Origin: Thiodiazotropha sp040506275
Lineage (GTDB): Bacteria; Pseudomonadota; Gammaproteobacteria; Chromatiales; Chromatiaceae
Direction: 5' to 3'
Assembly: GCA_040506275.1 (NCBI GenBank)
Contig: JBEVXD010000002.1
Span: 576,914 to 640,913, forward strand
Length of the DNA stretch: 64,000 bases
In this document: piece by piece, positions 54,752-63,918 of the stretch
Layout: each line of letters opens with the position of its first letter
Numbering within the stretch: the stretch's first letter is position 1
Position numbers and translations under genes: made by a program
Notes under the pieces: generated by a model
The model's database searches: none
Seen by the model: the letters and a program-made list of their open reading frames with translations, nothing else
What the model was told of the DNA's origin: nothing

Positions 54752-54903
54752 CTTTGTCTCCATAACGGTCTGGAATTACCCAGAAAACGGACAACTTCAA
54801 CCTTGTCATGCAAGGTATAAAGTTTAGCGGGTGTGGGTGGATCTGTTCTCGTTATGAGATGAATAACTCAATGCTCCGATGAGATCCCAATACCGATAAT
54901 GCC

Positions 54904-55890
54904 TTAGATTTCTACCACCACCTTACCAATGGCTTTTCCACTGGTCAGACGATCGTATGCTTTGCCGACTTCTTCGATGCCAAATTGTGTTTCATCCAGC
55001 AATGGCTTAAGTGCACCAAGATCCACAACTTCAGCCAGCTTGGCTAGAATCGCTCCGTGATCTTCCCGTTTGTGGTTGTACAACATTGGAATCAGCATGA
55101 AGACAACGTGCAGTGACAGGCCTTTAAAATGAGCTGGTGTCAAATCCAACTCCAGTAAGGATACTGTTGTGGCGACCTGTCCATTCAGAGCCGCCGCTTC
55201 AAAAGAGTTCATCATATTGGCGCCACCAACAGAGTCGAAAATGACATCGAAGCCGGCACCGGCGGTATGTTTTGCCACATAATCGGCAACCTTCTCTGTT
55301 TTATAGTCAATGGCAGTGGCGCCATATTTTTCGATGATCTCCCTTGCCTTCTCGCCAGATCCGGTTGAATAGATGTCAGCACCAAAATGTTTGGCTAACT
55401 GTACGGCAACGTGTCCCACACCACCCGTACCGCCATGAACCAGAACTTTCTGTCCGGCATGAGTACCAGCTCTTTCTAAACCTTCATAGGCGGTAATCCC
55501 TACCAGTGGCAGTGCTGCCGCTTCACGCATCGTAAGAGTCTTCGGTTTATGAGCAATTAGTTTTGCGTCCGCCAGCATGTACTCAGCCAATGTACCTTGT
55601 AGATCAGCGAGCCCTCCGGCACAGCCATACACCTCATCACCCAGAGCAAAATCGGTGACCCCCTCTCCTACAGCTTCTATAGTTCCGGCAAAGTCCATAC
55701 CAATTACCGCTGGCAGATCAGGCGAAAGGGGTAACCCCTTACCCATTTGATGGATCATGGTGTCGACTGTATTCACGCTGGTTGCAGCAATGCACACTAA
55801 TACGTGTCCAGCTTTTACAGAAGGCTGTGGTAACTCGGATAATTGAAACTTGGCATCGGTGCCGTATTCATTGAGAACCATTGCTTTCAT
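54904..55890 (-). CDS. zinc-type alcohol dehydrogenase-like quinone oxidoreductase
   Basis: A 328-residue MDR-superfamily NADPH-dependent quinone/enone reductase: IGMDFAGTIEAVGEGVTDFALGD, nucleotide motif VHGGTGGVGHVAVQLAKHFGA, DVIFDSVGG. No structural zinc cysteines. It follows the small secreted protein gene by 48 bases and precedes the cupin gene by 152 bases. Probably in the LysR-controlled set. Confidence 0.88.
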   Translation of the reverse strand: MKAMVLNEYGTDAKFQLSELPQPSVKAGHVLVCIAATSVNTVDTMIHQMGKGLPLSPDLPAVIGMDFAGTIEAVGEGVTDFALGDEVYGCAGGLADLQGTLAEYMLADAKLIAHKPKTLTMREAAALPLVGITAYEGLERAGTHAGQKVLVHGGTGGVGHVAVQLAKHFGADIYSTGSGEKAREIIEKYGATAIDYKTEKVADYVAKHTAGAGFDVIFDSVGGANMMNSFEAAALNGQVATTVSLLELDLTPAHFKGLSLHVVFMLIPMLYNHKREDHGAILAKLAEVVDLGALKPLLDETQFGIEEVGKAYDRLTSGKAIGKVVVEI

Positions 55891-55938
55891 TGTGTCTCTC
55901 CAATCAGTGGATGATCAGGTGTAAAAAAAGAGAACCGT

Positions 55939-56427
55939 TCAGTCGTTGAGCATATCGACTGCGAGTTGGTAGGAAATATCTAATGTGCCGTTGCCTGAGG
56001 TTGCGGCAAGAGCTGCCCCACCGAGTTGGGCTACACGGCCAGTGAGACCCTTAAAATCACCATTTCCGCTGCCCTCTTTGATGTCACCTGCCGCATGAAA
56101 TCCGTTACTGTCCCAGGCCCCCGACGAGGTATAGGTGAAAGCGCCTCTGGTGCAGTTAACGTCGCCCGAGATATCAAATATTCCCCAACTGCCGCCATCA
56201 CGGCCGTAAAGTGCCTCGGTAATGTCAACGGTGCATCCGTCCAGTTCGCCACCCTGCAGCTTGACCTGATAGGCTACTTTGGCTCCGTTTGCAGGCTGAT
56301 TGGCTGTCTTCACACCAATGCCGTTATTAAAGGCGATCTTAGAGTGCGATGATTCAGCCGAGGCTGATGTGGTGATCAGCATTGCTGACATAGCAACAAT
56401 GCAGCAGATCGATTCTTTGATGTTCAT
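55939..56427 (-). CDS. small secreted protein, unknown (162 residues)
   Basis: From the ATG at 56427 (AGAGGA 9 bases upstream) the protein begins with a clear signal peptide ending TTSASAE. The mature part is Gly-rich and strand-rich, with a Cys pair (GCTVDITEAL, GDVNCTRGAF) likely to form a disulfide. Resembles periplasmic lipocalin-like small barrels, but no family is assigned. It is the gene next to the divergent LysR regulator and a likely direct target. Confidence 0.7.
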   Translation of the reverse strand: MNIKESICCIVAMSAMLITTSASAESSHSKIAFNNGIGVKTANQPANGAKVAYQVKLQGGELDGCTVDITEALYGRDGGSWGIFDISGDVNCTRGAFTYTSSGAWDSNGFHAAGDIKEGSGNGDFKGLTGRVAQLGGAALAATSGNGTLDISYQLAVDMLND

Positions 56428-56484
56428 GATGGAAATCCTCTTTCGATTACTCGAGTTAGTCTGGCTGTGTAGAGAAGATAGTTG

Positions 56485-56535
56485 TTCGCGAAATATAAAA
56501 AAACACCCTATAATCGATTTCATAATTCGCGAATT
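56485..56535. promoter_or_regulatory. paired TTCGCGAA palindromes between divergent genes
   Basis: TTCGCGAA occurs at 56485-56492 and 56526-56533, 41 bases (four turns) apart. The second sits inside a perfect 12-base palindrome, AATTCGCGAATT (56524-56535). They lie between the secreted-protein start (56427) and the LysR start (56548). A TATAAT-like box follows at 56539-56544. Likely the LysR binding sites. Confidence 0.65.
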
Positions 56536-56547
56536 GGATATAATAGA

Positions 56548-57456
56548 ATGGATACCGAAAGTGTTCGGTTATTTGTCCTTGCATCAGAGAAGCTGAATAT
56601 CAGTGCAGCGGGTCGCGAGCTGGGTATGGCACCAGCGGTGGCCAGCACCAAACTGGCGAAACTGGAAAAGACACTGGGTGCTGATCTTCTGCGTCGTTCG
56701 ACACGGAAGGTCGCCCTTTCACTGGAGGGTGCAGAGTTTCTGCCCTATGCCAGGGAGATTCTTGCACAGGAGAATGCCGCTCACGCTGCGTTGGGACGCG
56801 GAGATGTGACAGCGACAGGTACACTCAGGTTTACTGCCCCGAGTACTTTCGCCCAGCTCTATATCGCACCTATTCTTCCTGAGTTTCTGGCCCTGCATCC
56901 CGGGATCAGTCTCGACCTGAGACTCACCGATATGGAGTTTGACCTCATCCAGGGTAGTTTTGATCTTGCACTGCGCTACTCGGCACTTCCGGACAGTAGC
57001 TTGAAAGGGCGAAAGCTTGCAGAGGATATAGGCATTCTCTGTGCCTCACCCGATTATCTGAATCGGCATGGCACGCCTACAGATCCCGATGAACTCACGA
57101 CCCACCAATTGATTGCATTCAAGGACAAGTCACCGATTCAGCTGCTTGGGAGTGATGGAACCACTGCACAGTTCAATCCACGACTGGCCGGGAGTCGGCT
57201 CATTATCGATGATGGATTGTCTCAGAAGTTGACCACTATCGCTGGTGCGGGCATTTCAATGAATGCGCTATGGAGTGTTCACCGAGAACTCGCCGATGGC
57301 TCGCTGGTCCGAGTACTACCCGACTATAAGGTAGATAACCTGACAGCGCTGTGGCTTGTCTATCCGAAATCAAATGTGCTGACTGCGAAAGTCAGGATCT
57401 TTATCGATTTTCTGTTAGAGAAGGTTGGTGACGCACCAGATTGGAAACCCACCTGA
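56548..57456 (+). CDS. LysR family transcription regulator
   Basis: A 302-residue LTTR: winged HTH at the N-terminus (NISAAGRELGMAPAVASTKLAKLEKTLGADLLRRSTRKV) and an effector domain of periplasmic-binding fold. The ATG at 56548 gives the standard MDTESVRLFV start. Divergent from the redox operon whose expression it most likely controls. It belongs to the CrgA/AaeR-like branch by its effector domain (LRFTAPSTFAQLYIAPILPEFL). Confidence 0.88.
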   Translation: MDTESVRLFVLASEKLNISAAGRELGMAPAVASTKLAKLEKTLGADLLRRSTRKVALSLEGAEFLPYAREILAQENAAHAALGRGDVTATGTLRFTAPSTFAQLYIAPILPEFLALHPGISLDLRLTDMEFDLIQGSFDLALRYSALPDSSLKGRKLAEDIGILCASPDYLNRHGTPTDPDELTTHQLIAFKDKSPIQLLGSDGTTAQFNPRLAGSRLIIDDGLSQKLTTIAGAGISMNALWSVHRELADGSLVRVLPDYKVDNLTALWLVYPKSNVLTAKVRIFIDFLLEKVGDAPDWKPT

Positions 57457-57661
57457 ACTTGGCCAGCAAAAATATCACCTACTCGGTTTTCATAGGTTAG
57501 ATGCGACTTTTTTTACACGAGTCAGCCAGATTGGAAGTGTCCTAAATATAAGACACTGCATTAGTGTGGACTGATTGATTAAAGAAAGTTACGGGGTGTT
57601 GTTATTCAAACCAGGAATGTAGGATTACTCTCTTTGCTCGCCACTATATAAAGGTGTCGTC

Positions 57662-58090
57662 ATGAATAGAAAGCTGATTCTATTGCTTGCTCTGATTCTC
57701 CTGCTGGGGCCATTTTCCACTATGGCCCATACACCACCGCCTGACGCTCGTGTCTTCTTCATTGGTATAGAGGACGAGGCGATTGTTGAAAGTCCATTTA
57801 CAGTGAAATTTGGTATCGAGGGCTTTGGTATAACTCCAGCTGGAACTAAAGGCAGAATCCGCCACAAGGCCGGACATCACCATCTGCTGATTGATGTGGA
57901 TAGACTACCCGATCTGGATAGGCCTATTCCACGGGATGCAAATCATCTGCATTTTGATAAGGGAGAGACGGAAACGGTACTGGAACTGCCACCCGGTACC
58001 CATACCTTGCAATTATTACTGGGAGATGAGGATCACGAGCCCCATGATCCAGTTCTGATGTCGGAGAAGATTACTGTGACGGTCAATTGA
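57662..58090 (+). CDS. DUF4399 secreted protein
   Basis: A 142-residue protein with a signal peptide (LLLALILLLGPFSTMAH). Mature part: PDARVFFIGIEDEAIVESPF, then KAGHHHLLIDVD and LHFDKGETET, the characteristic DUF4399 lines. Histidine-rich, maybe metal-binding; no function known. Stands alone. Confidence 0.85.
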   Translation: MNRKLILLLALILLLGPFSTMAHTPPPDARVFFIGIEDEAIVESPFTVKFGIEGFGITPAGTKGRIRHKAGHHHLLIDVDRLPDLDRPIPRDANHLHFDKGETETVLELPPGTHTLQLLLGDEDHEPHDPVLMSEKITVTVN

Positions 58091-58499
58091 ATCGCTGTTT
58101 CCCGTCAACCCGGAGGGAGTGCTAACGAGGCAGATTGTCTTATATCACCAGATTGCTGTGTTGAATTGAATAGCTTTGCCTTGGGAGAAGTCAGTTTATA
58201 TCCCATTACCTGCGAGTCCCGCTTTGCTCAAGGGCCTTCTTGTCGCCCTGAACCTACCTATTAAAGGTGCCGGATTCATAACAACGCCCCCCCTCTCCTG
58301 AATAGCATCTCACCCGGGAAATATCCTCAGAACTGACTTCAATGAAACTACAATCTAGTTCGGATTTAATCTGGAGACACTGCAGTATGATCAAATTGTC
58401 CCACAGAAAACTACGATTTCATCTGTTCACATTTTTACAATTATATTCCCTTACACCGCCTTATCCTTTAACCATCATGTAAACAATGGAGGATGAAAA
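58091..58499. other. intergenic upstream of mipA
   Basis: About 410 bases; contains the left arm of the 42-base inverted repeat and, at the end, the GGAGG site of the mipA-like gene. Confidence 0.5.
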
Positions 58500-59327
58500 A
58501 TGATGGTACAAAGATTGAAACTCTACACAGCCCTCATGGGTTTTATTGGCACAGTAATTAGCGCACCCTCACTGGCTGAGCTGGACATTCAGATAGGATT
58601 GGTAACAGCGGTCAATAGCACCTATTACAAGGATTTGGATGAAGAATACTACCTTTTACCCCTGGTGATTGCTGAATATGACCGCTTTTATCTGCAGGGA
58701 GTACATGGAGGTTACCGTTTTTTTCAGGATGATGAGGGTCAGAGTCTGGCATTGGAAATCCGTCGTACCTTTGATGGATACAGCAGTGGTGATATTGATG
58801 ATAGTGATGCCTTAGAAGGTATGGCTGACCGTGATCAGGCTTGGGAAGCAGGTCTGGCCTATGAAGTCAGCATAGCCGGTGGTCAAACAAAAGCTAAATT
58901 GATGCAGGATATTTCTGACACTCATAAAGGCTTTTCCGCTCGGTTTGAATATGAGCGACCTTTCTGGACGGATGAAGCCCATATGCTCTCCTGGTATACA
59001 GGCACAGAATACTGGAATAGCAAAAAAGCTGATTATTACTTTGGTGTGACCCGTGAAGAGGTGACTTCCACCCGTTCTTATTATAGTGCGGATGATAGTT
59101 ACACCATCTTTTTGGGAAGTAACGTTATTAAGCGCATCAACGAGAATATCACTCTGCTTGCTAATGTTGAATATATTCAGGCGAGTAATGCTGTCAAAGA
59201 GAGCCCTTTGACTGATAGGCATGATCAGTGGTCGGCCTACGTCGGTATTTTCTACCAGTTCTGAATTTTTAATTCTCTTATTAATACGGCGCCTTAATAG
59301 GTAGGTTCAGGACGACAAGAAGGCCCT
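58231..59327. repeat. 42-base inverted repeat enclosing the mipA-like gene
   Basis: The left arm 58231-58272 and the right arm 59287-59327 are inverted copies with two substitutions and one single-base gap. Arms start AGGGCCTTCTTGTCG and continue through CCTGAACCTACCTATTAA. They enclose only the mipA-like gene. No transposase or target duplication is seen. It may be a MITE-type carrier, an invertible segment or two copies of a dispersed repeat. Confidence 0.75.
58500..59264 (+). CDS. MipA/OmpV family outer-membrane protein
   Basis: A 254-residue outer-membrane barrel with signal peptide (TALMGFIGTVISAPSLAE). Strand pattern and the terminal AYVGIFYQF fit the MipA/OmpV family, scaffold or pore proteins in the outer membrane. 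GGAGGATGAAAA precedes the start. Enclosed by the inverted repeat. Confidence 0.78.
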   Translation: MMVQRLKLYTALMGFIGTVISAPSLAELDIQIGLVTAVNSTYYKDLDEEYYLLPLVIAEYDRFYLQGVHGGYRFFQDDEGQSLALEIRRTFDGYSSGDIDDSDALEGMADRDQAWEAGLAYEVSIAGGQTKAKLMQDISDTHKGFSARFEYERPFWTDEAHMLSWYTGTEYWNSKKADYYFGVTREEVTSTRSYYSADDSYTIFLGSNVIKRINENITLLANVEYIQASNAVKESPLTDRHDQWSAYVGIFYQF

Positions 59328-59373
59328 AACAGTTTGAATGTAAAACGACAGGCCGAATACTTAGGGGAAGACA

Positions 59374-60225
59374 ATGACTAACAACTTTAACTACAAAGGT
59401 AAAAACTACTTTCAGATGGTTTTTATTGGTACTTTTTTATTATGGGGCGTGGGGGGCTTCATGAGTTTCAGTCCAGATTGGATGGACTACTTTATGCTGC
59501 CCATGCTGATTGGTTTAATGATGCCTGCCATTGTTGCAATTGGTTTCATCTGGTTTCAACCGGAATCAGGCATCAAACGGGACTTTACTCAGCGCCTGTT
59601 GAATATTCGCCTGGTTCGTCCAGTGGTATTTCTACTATCCCTGTGCCTCATGCCTCTTTCTGTTGTGTTGTCAATCCTGATTTCACTGGCGTTTGATGGC
59701 TCAATCGAGCAGTTTCAGGTCTCAGAGGCGTTCTCGTTCAGCAGCGGATTCGTACCAGTCTTACTCCTATTGTTTGTTGCTGCGGTTTTTGAAGAGCTGG
59801 GATGGCGGGGGTATGGCTTTGAAAGTCTCGAGAAAGGACGAAGCTTTCTGGCCGCCTCACTGATCTTTGGGGTGATTTGGTCCTTGTGGCATCTACCCCT
59901 TTTATGGGTGAATCACTCCTACCAGTATGAGATCTATCAGCAAAGCCCCTGGTATGCAGTGAATTTTTATCTGGGAACGGCAGTATTAGGCGTGATTATC
60001 AGTTGGGTGTGTCACATCAATCAGCGCAGTATCCTGGTGGCGATTCTGTTTCACTTTATCGTCAATCTCTCCCAGGAGATGTTGAGTATGACTCAGCAAA
60101 CAAAAAGCATTCAGACCTTTGTTTTGATTGGCTTTGCAGTGGTGATTGTTATGAACCAGTGGTCACTGTTTCGTCGTCAGGGTGTCGTTGATCGCAATTC
60201 TGGGAATGCGTTGTCAGCACCATAA
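59374..60225 (+). CDS. CPBP family intramembrane metalloprotease
   Basis: A 283-residue polytopic protein with about eight helices. The CPBP/Abi motifs are EELGWRG (metal-binding Glu pair and Arg), WSLWHLP and ILFHFIVNLS. Role may be in membrane peptide processing or immunity. It ends 8 bases from the convergent AraC gene. Confidence 0.85.
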   Translation: MTNNFNYKGKNYFQMVFIGTFLLWGVGGFMSFSPDWMDYFMLPMLIGLMMPAIVAIGFIWFQPESGIKRDFTQRLLNIRLVRPVVFLLSLCLMPLSVVLSILISLAFDGSIEQFQVSEAFSFSSGFVPVLLLLFVAAVFEELGWRGYGFESLEKGRSFLAASLIFGVIWSLWHLPLLWVNHSYQYEIYQQSPWYAVNFYLGTAVLGVIISWVCHINQRSILVAILFHFIVNLSQEMLSMTQQTKSIQTFVLIGFAVVIVMNQWSLFRRQGVVDRNSGNALSAP

Positions 60226-60232
60226 AAAGCCC

Positions 60233-61255
60233 CTACCAATACCAGAGATATTGGCTCTGCTGATCAAAATTGGTTTTCAGGTACTGCCCCGGTGTCATGC
60301 CTGTATAGCGCTTAAAGTCCTTAATAAAATGCGCCTGGTCGAAGTAGCCGCTGTGATACGCAAGCTCTGTCAGGCTGATCGGCTGATGCTTAGCCAGGGT
60401 CTGCCATAACTCCTGATGAGTACGTTGAAACCTTAGATTACTTTGAATCTGTTTAAAGGACATGCCATAGACTTCTGTATAACGCTTCTGTAGCCAGCGA
60501 TTACTCTTCTGGTGGCGCTGCGCTTGTTCGGGTAGAGTTTCCTGTGCCTTGGGAAGCGGTGGCGTAAACCCCTTCGGCTTGATGGCATGCAGTTTGCTCC
60601 TGGTCGAAGGGTTTGGGTCATAGGTCTCCAGTCGCTGCTGGTTGATCTGTTGCTGAAGTTGTTGAAGAAAGTAGCGTTCAACAATCCGTATAAGCTCCTG
60701 TCCAGTGTTGGCCGCTTCCATCTCTTCCAGCATCAGAATCGTACGGTTATGGCCCAACAGGTCGGACAGTTGCAGATCTTCACCAACAAGTTCCTTTGGT
60801 GAGCATTGGAAAAGTTCATACAGCGCCATTGGATAAAGATCGACTTTAAGGTTTTTTATCGGACGGCTTTGTTCTTTGGTCGCAAGCTGATAAATATCAA
60901 ACCAACCACCTAATCCCTGTTTGATATAAGTCCGTTTCTCAATCACAGTGCCTTGGCTTATCTGATCCGCCTTGGACTTATGTGCAGCGCCCTGATTAAA
61001 ACCGTGTGCTTTTCCCCGTATTTCACTCAAACCACCATAAAACTCAAAATAGATTTGTGTCATAACAGTAGGATAGGCGCGTGTGATCAGTTTGGCCTCC
61101 TGCTCTCTCAAGCAGCCTACGGAATAGGTGTAAGTGGCGACATAACGACTTAATAGCGGATGCTGAGAACTTATTGAGCCAAAATCGGCCCAGGAGCGGT
61201 GTTCGTTTTGTTCGGCAAGCCTATTCAGCCGGTCACTATCATCAGGGTCAGTCAT
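60233..61255 (-). CDS. AraC family transcription regulator
   Basis: A protein of about 340 residues: an unfamiliar N-terminal sensor with DUF6597-like features and a C-terminal double HTH (ISLTELAYHSGYFDQAHFIKDFKRYTGMTPGQYL). The ATG at 61255 is used; a TTG four codons earlier is possible. No clear ribosome binding site. Regulates perhaps itself or the CPBP gene. Confidence 0.78.
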   Translation of the reverse strand: MTDPDDSDRLNRLAEQNEHRSWADFGSISSQHPLLSRYVATYTYSVGCLREQEAKLITRAYPTVMTQIYFEFYGGLSEIRGKAHGFNQGAAHKSKADQISQGTVIEKRTYIKQGLGGWFDIYQLATKEQSRPIKNLKVDLYPMALYELFQCSPKELVGEDLQLSDLLGHNRTILMLEEMEAANTGQELIRIVERYFLQQLQQQINQQRLETYDPNPSTRSKLHAIKPKGFTPPLPKAQETLPEQAQRHQKSNRWLQKRYTEVYGMSFKQIQSNLRFQRTHQELWQTLAKHQPISLTELAYHSGYFDQAHFIKDFKRYTGMTPGQYLKTNFDQQSQYLWYW

Positions 61256-61605
61256 AGGTGGCGGCAATATTGAGTGAACAAATCAGGATACCAATTTAGT
61301 ATATCTCTAATACTATCAGGTTCAAGAGTCTTACGGATGACAACCGCTTAAGAGAAAGAATTGAATATAATCCATGTAAGCTGAAAAGCTGGTAACACTC
61401 AGCCGGTCCAAAGGGAGCTCCTCTGCTGATTTGATCTCTAACTAGACTATCGGTAATACAAGATAAGTATCAACAACCAGTTGCATGGAGTATTAATGAG
61501 GTTAGCGGGATAGCAGTGAGATACTATATCAATAAACGGCCTATCCACTGATTTCAATGAATAGACCGTTGATCCATTTAGACCTGCTCGAAAAGCAAAT
61601 CGAGA
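61256..61605. other. intergenic, nothing recognised
   Basis: About 350 bases between the AraC start and the 3' end of the Fae-like gene; no gene or strong hairpin. Confidence 0.4.
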
Positions 61606-62154
61606 CTATTTCTTGGCATCAAGCTCTTTTTGATAGTATTTATGAACCAATTTATCCTGGTTTTCCAGTAGATAATCGATGCTTGGTTCATTATTTATAG
61701 CCTTTTCGATGGCACGTCGGGTCGCTTCCCTGTGAATACCAAATAACGCTTCGTGATCCAATCCTTCAACTGTGATAATGCCCGGATTTAACCAGACAGA
61801 GACGATAATGCCCAAGTCGTTTGCCTTTTCTTTAGGAATGGTGCCATTACGTACGGCATCCAATACCCCGTTGGCGATCGCACCTTGGACTGTCCCCATT
61901 AAGATATTGGTATAGGCTGTCTTTTTAACGGTCACTTTGCTGACCATCAAAGTTGCAGGACGCACTTGCATGTCAGTATTCATCAAAGCTAATACACGGG
62001 AGTGTCCTTGAACCTGGTCTCCCATCAGGTTTGCAAAAGCTGTACCGAATGGGCCATCTAATTCACCGATTACGACTTCAGGCTCGGCAGCGGTGAAGGG
62101 TGGTCCACCTGCAACTAGGGCTTCACCTGTACGCATTATTATTCTTTCACTCAT
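61606..62154 (-). CDS. formaldehyde-activating-enzyme (Fae)-like protein
   Basis: A 182-residue Fae-family protein: GEALVAGG, FGTAFANLMGDQVQGHSRVLALM, PATLMVSKVTVK, MGTVQGAIANGVLDAVRNGTIP, ATRRAIEKAI. Authentic Fae condenses formaldehyde with tetrahydromethanopterin, using a histidine near residue 17-25. Here that segment reads GGPPFTAAEPEVVIGE, without a histidine, so it may be a Fae paralogue with another role. AGGAGA precedes the ATG. No other methanopterin-pathway gene is nearby. Confidence 0.82.
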   Translation of the reverse strand: MSERIIMRTGEALVAGGPPFTAAEPEVVIGELDGPFGTAFANLMGDQVQGHSRVLALMNTDMQVRPATLMVSKVTVKKTAYTNILMGTVQGAIANGVLDAVRNGTIPKEKANDLGIIVSVWLNPGIITVEGLDHEALFGIHREATRRAIEKAINNEPSIDYLLENQDKLVHKYYQKELDAKK

Positions 62155-62624
62155 TGGAAAATCTCCTACTGGTAATTAAGATAAAAGTATTCGTATCTGG
62201 ATTTATAATTATTCTGAATTCAATCAAGAGGGATGATCAATCGTGGGTATGCAAAGGTATCATGCTTGGTATAAACGAAAAAGCCCGATAACTAGAAATC
62301 ATCATTGCGGGTATATACAACTAAGGTGCCTCTGATTAATTCTGGATTGAGTACGTAGAGAGATGAAATGCACCGAATCAAAGCGCGAAGTGCACGTGCT
62401 GGCAGGCATTTGAGATGCTTTTCAACGCAGAGCTGGCATATTTCAACCGCCATGCTCCGAATAACGAACTGATCAGATGTTCCCTCAACAGTACGCTTTT
62501 GAATCCGTGCTGTTGACGCACCTACATCGAGTGAATGTGATCGATTTTGCAAACTATCGCTATTTGATTTAAACCTACCACCGGTAGATCGAGAGTCCTG
62601 TTGGTAACTGATTATTAAAGAAGT

Positions 62625-62633
62625 ATAATTTTC
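62625..62633. repeat. left target-site duplication ATAATTTTC
   Basis: Exact copy of 63910-63918, flanking the IS4-family element. Confidence 0.8.
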
Positions 62634-63909
62634 CACTGCTGTCCCGTTAACTTTCAAAACAAAACCATCTGATTAACATGAACTTGGTTGTCGCATGGAG
62701 GGTCTTCCCTAAGCAATGCCATCAGTTCCCGCTTTTCAAACAGGTTGAGCTGTAATAACCGTAAAATCTGCTGCATGCTTTTCTCCAGTTTTGACTGAAA
62801 TTTGATGAACACCAAAAGCAGATAAACACACAAGGCAATCCATATCTGTGTCATAACCGCATTCTTACTGGAACCCACAAAGGATTTTATCTTCAGGTTT
62901 TGTTTGATCCATTTAAAGAACAATTCGACTTGCCATCTGGCCCTGTAAATATCTGCAATTGTTTTGGCTGATAGCTTGAGATTATTGGTGAGAAAAACAT
63001 AGTGCTTTCCGGTCTCCTTATCTCTGTAACCAATGCGACGTAGATGGATCGGACACTTCTTCGCCGTCTGTGTACCAGTGAACTGGATAATTTGATCACA
63101 GGTCAGGCCTTTGCTTTTTATGACGGACTGGCGTGCAACAGTACGATATTTTGCGTTGGTCTTTAACCGTGTAACAAAGAATATCCCTTTATCTGTCAGC
63201 TGGTTATACCAAGCGTAATCGTTATAGCCCTTATCTACCACAACAATACTGCCTTTGGGGAAGTCGATGGTACGACCGATCGTAACATCATGATCCTTGC
63301 CTTCGGTTAGGGTCACAAACTCAGGTAGATAGCCGGCATGATTCAACCCGACATGAAGTTTTACCGCGCCTTTCGTAGTGCGAAAATCGGCCCAAGGGAA
63401 AACCGATAAACATAAATCGATCGTGGACGCATCCAGTGAATAAAGCGGATTTTTAAACCGGAAGTGATGACCGGGTGCAACACTCTGGCAGCGCTGCAAT
63501 AACTTGCCAAACAGTGCTTCATACAAACTATAAGGCTTGTCGTTATTGATTCGGGATAGATTGGATCGAGACAATTTATAGCTACCCAAGTGGTAGAGGC
63601 GATGGGCTTGCGCTGACATATTATCGACAATATCCCGTAGGCTATTACGACCAGATATCTGAGCCATCATCAGGGTCACAAACTGAGACCAACGGGAGGC
63701 GGTGCGAAAAGATCGCCCCGAATGATGCTGTTTGGCCAAGGTTTCAAATTCATGTCTCGAAAGCAGTTTCAGTAGTTGAGAAAATACCGTATTATTATGC
63801 GCCATGGCCTGATTATCTTTTTGTTTTATCAATGTTTTATGGTGAAACTATTGTAACAAAACAATTTGGTTTTCAGGCCTCTTTTCTAACCCTTAACGGG
63901 ACAGCAGTG
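62634..63909. mobile_element. IS4-family insertion sequence, 1276 bases, complete
   Basis: Ends are 17-base inverted repeats: CACTGCTGTCCCGTTAA at 62634-62650 and its reverse complement at 63893-63909. A 9-base target duplication flanks both sides, which shows simple, fairly recent insertion. The single transposase gene fills the element on the minus strand and is intact. Confidence 0.9.
62654..63805 (-). CDS. IS4-family transposase
   Basis: A 383-residue DDE transposase from the ATG at 63805 (MAHNNTVFSQLLKLL start typical for the group; a TTG at 63832 would add nine residues). DDE residues: D in YSLDASTIDL, D in VVDKGYNDYAWY, and the YREK-type YRARWQVELFFKWIKQ with the catalytic Glu. Intact, so the element could still move. 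Confidence 0.9.
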   Translation of the reverse strand: MAHNNTVFSQLLKLLSRHEFETLAKQHHSGRSFRTASRWSQFVTLMMAQISGRNSLRDIVDNMSAQAHRLYHLGSYKLSRSNLSRINNDKPYSLYEALFGKLLQRCQSVAPGHHFRFKNPLYSLDASTIDLCLSVFPWADFRTTKGAVKLHVGLNHAGYLPEFVTLTEGKDHDVTIGRTIDFPKGSIVVVDKGYNDYAWYNQLTDKGIFFVTRLKTNAKYRTVARQSVIKSKGLTCDQIIQFTGTQTAKKCPIHLRRIGYRDKETGKHYVFLTNNLKLSAKTIADIYRARWQVELFFKWIKQNLKIKSFVGSSKNAVMTQIWIALCVYLLLVFIKFQSKLEKSMQQILRLLQLNLFEKRELMALLREDPPCDNQVHVNQMVLF

Positions 63910-63918
63910 ATAATTTTC
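63910..63918. repeat. right target-site duplication ATAATTTTC
   Basis: Exact copy of 62625-62633. Confidence 0.8.

Noticed and set aside
62292..62657. 121-codon frame left of the IS4 element
   Set aside because: Its first codons lie in the insertion sequence end and the rest matches nothing known; probably chance.
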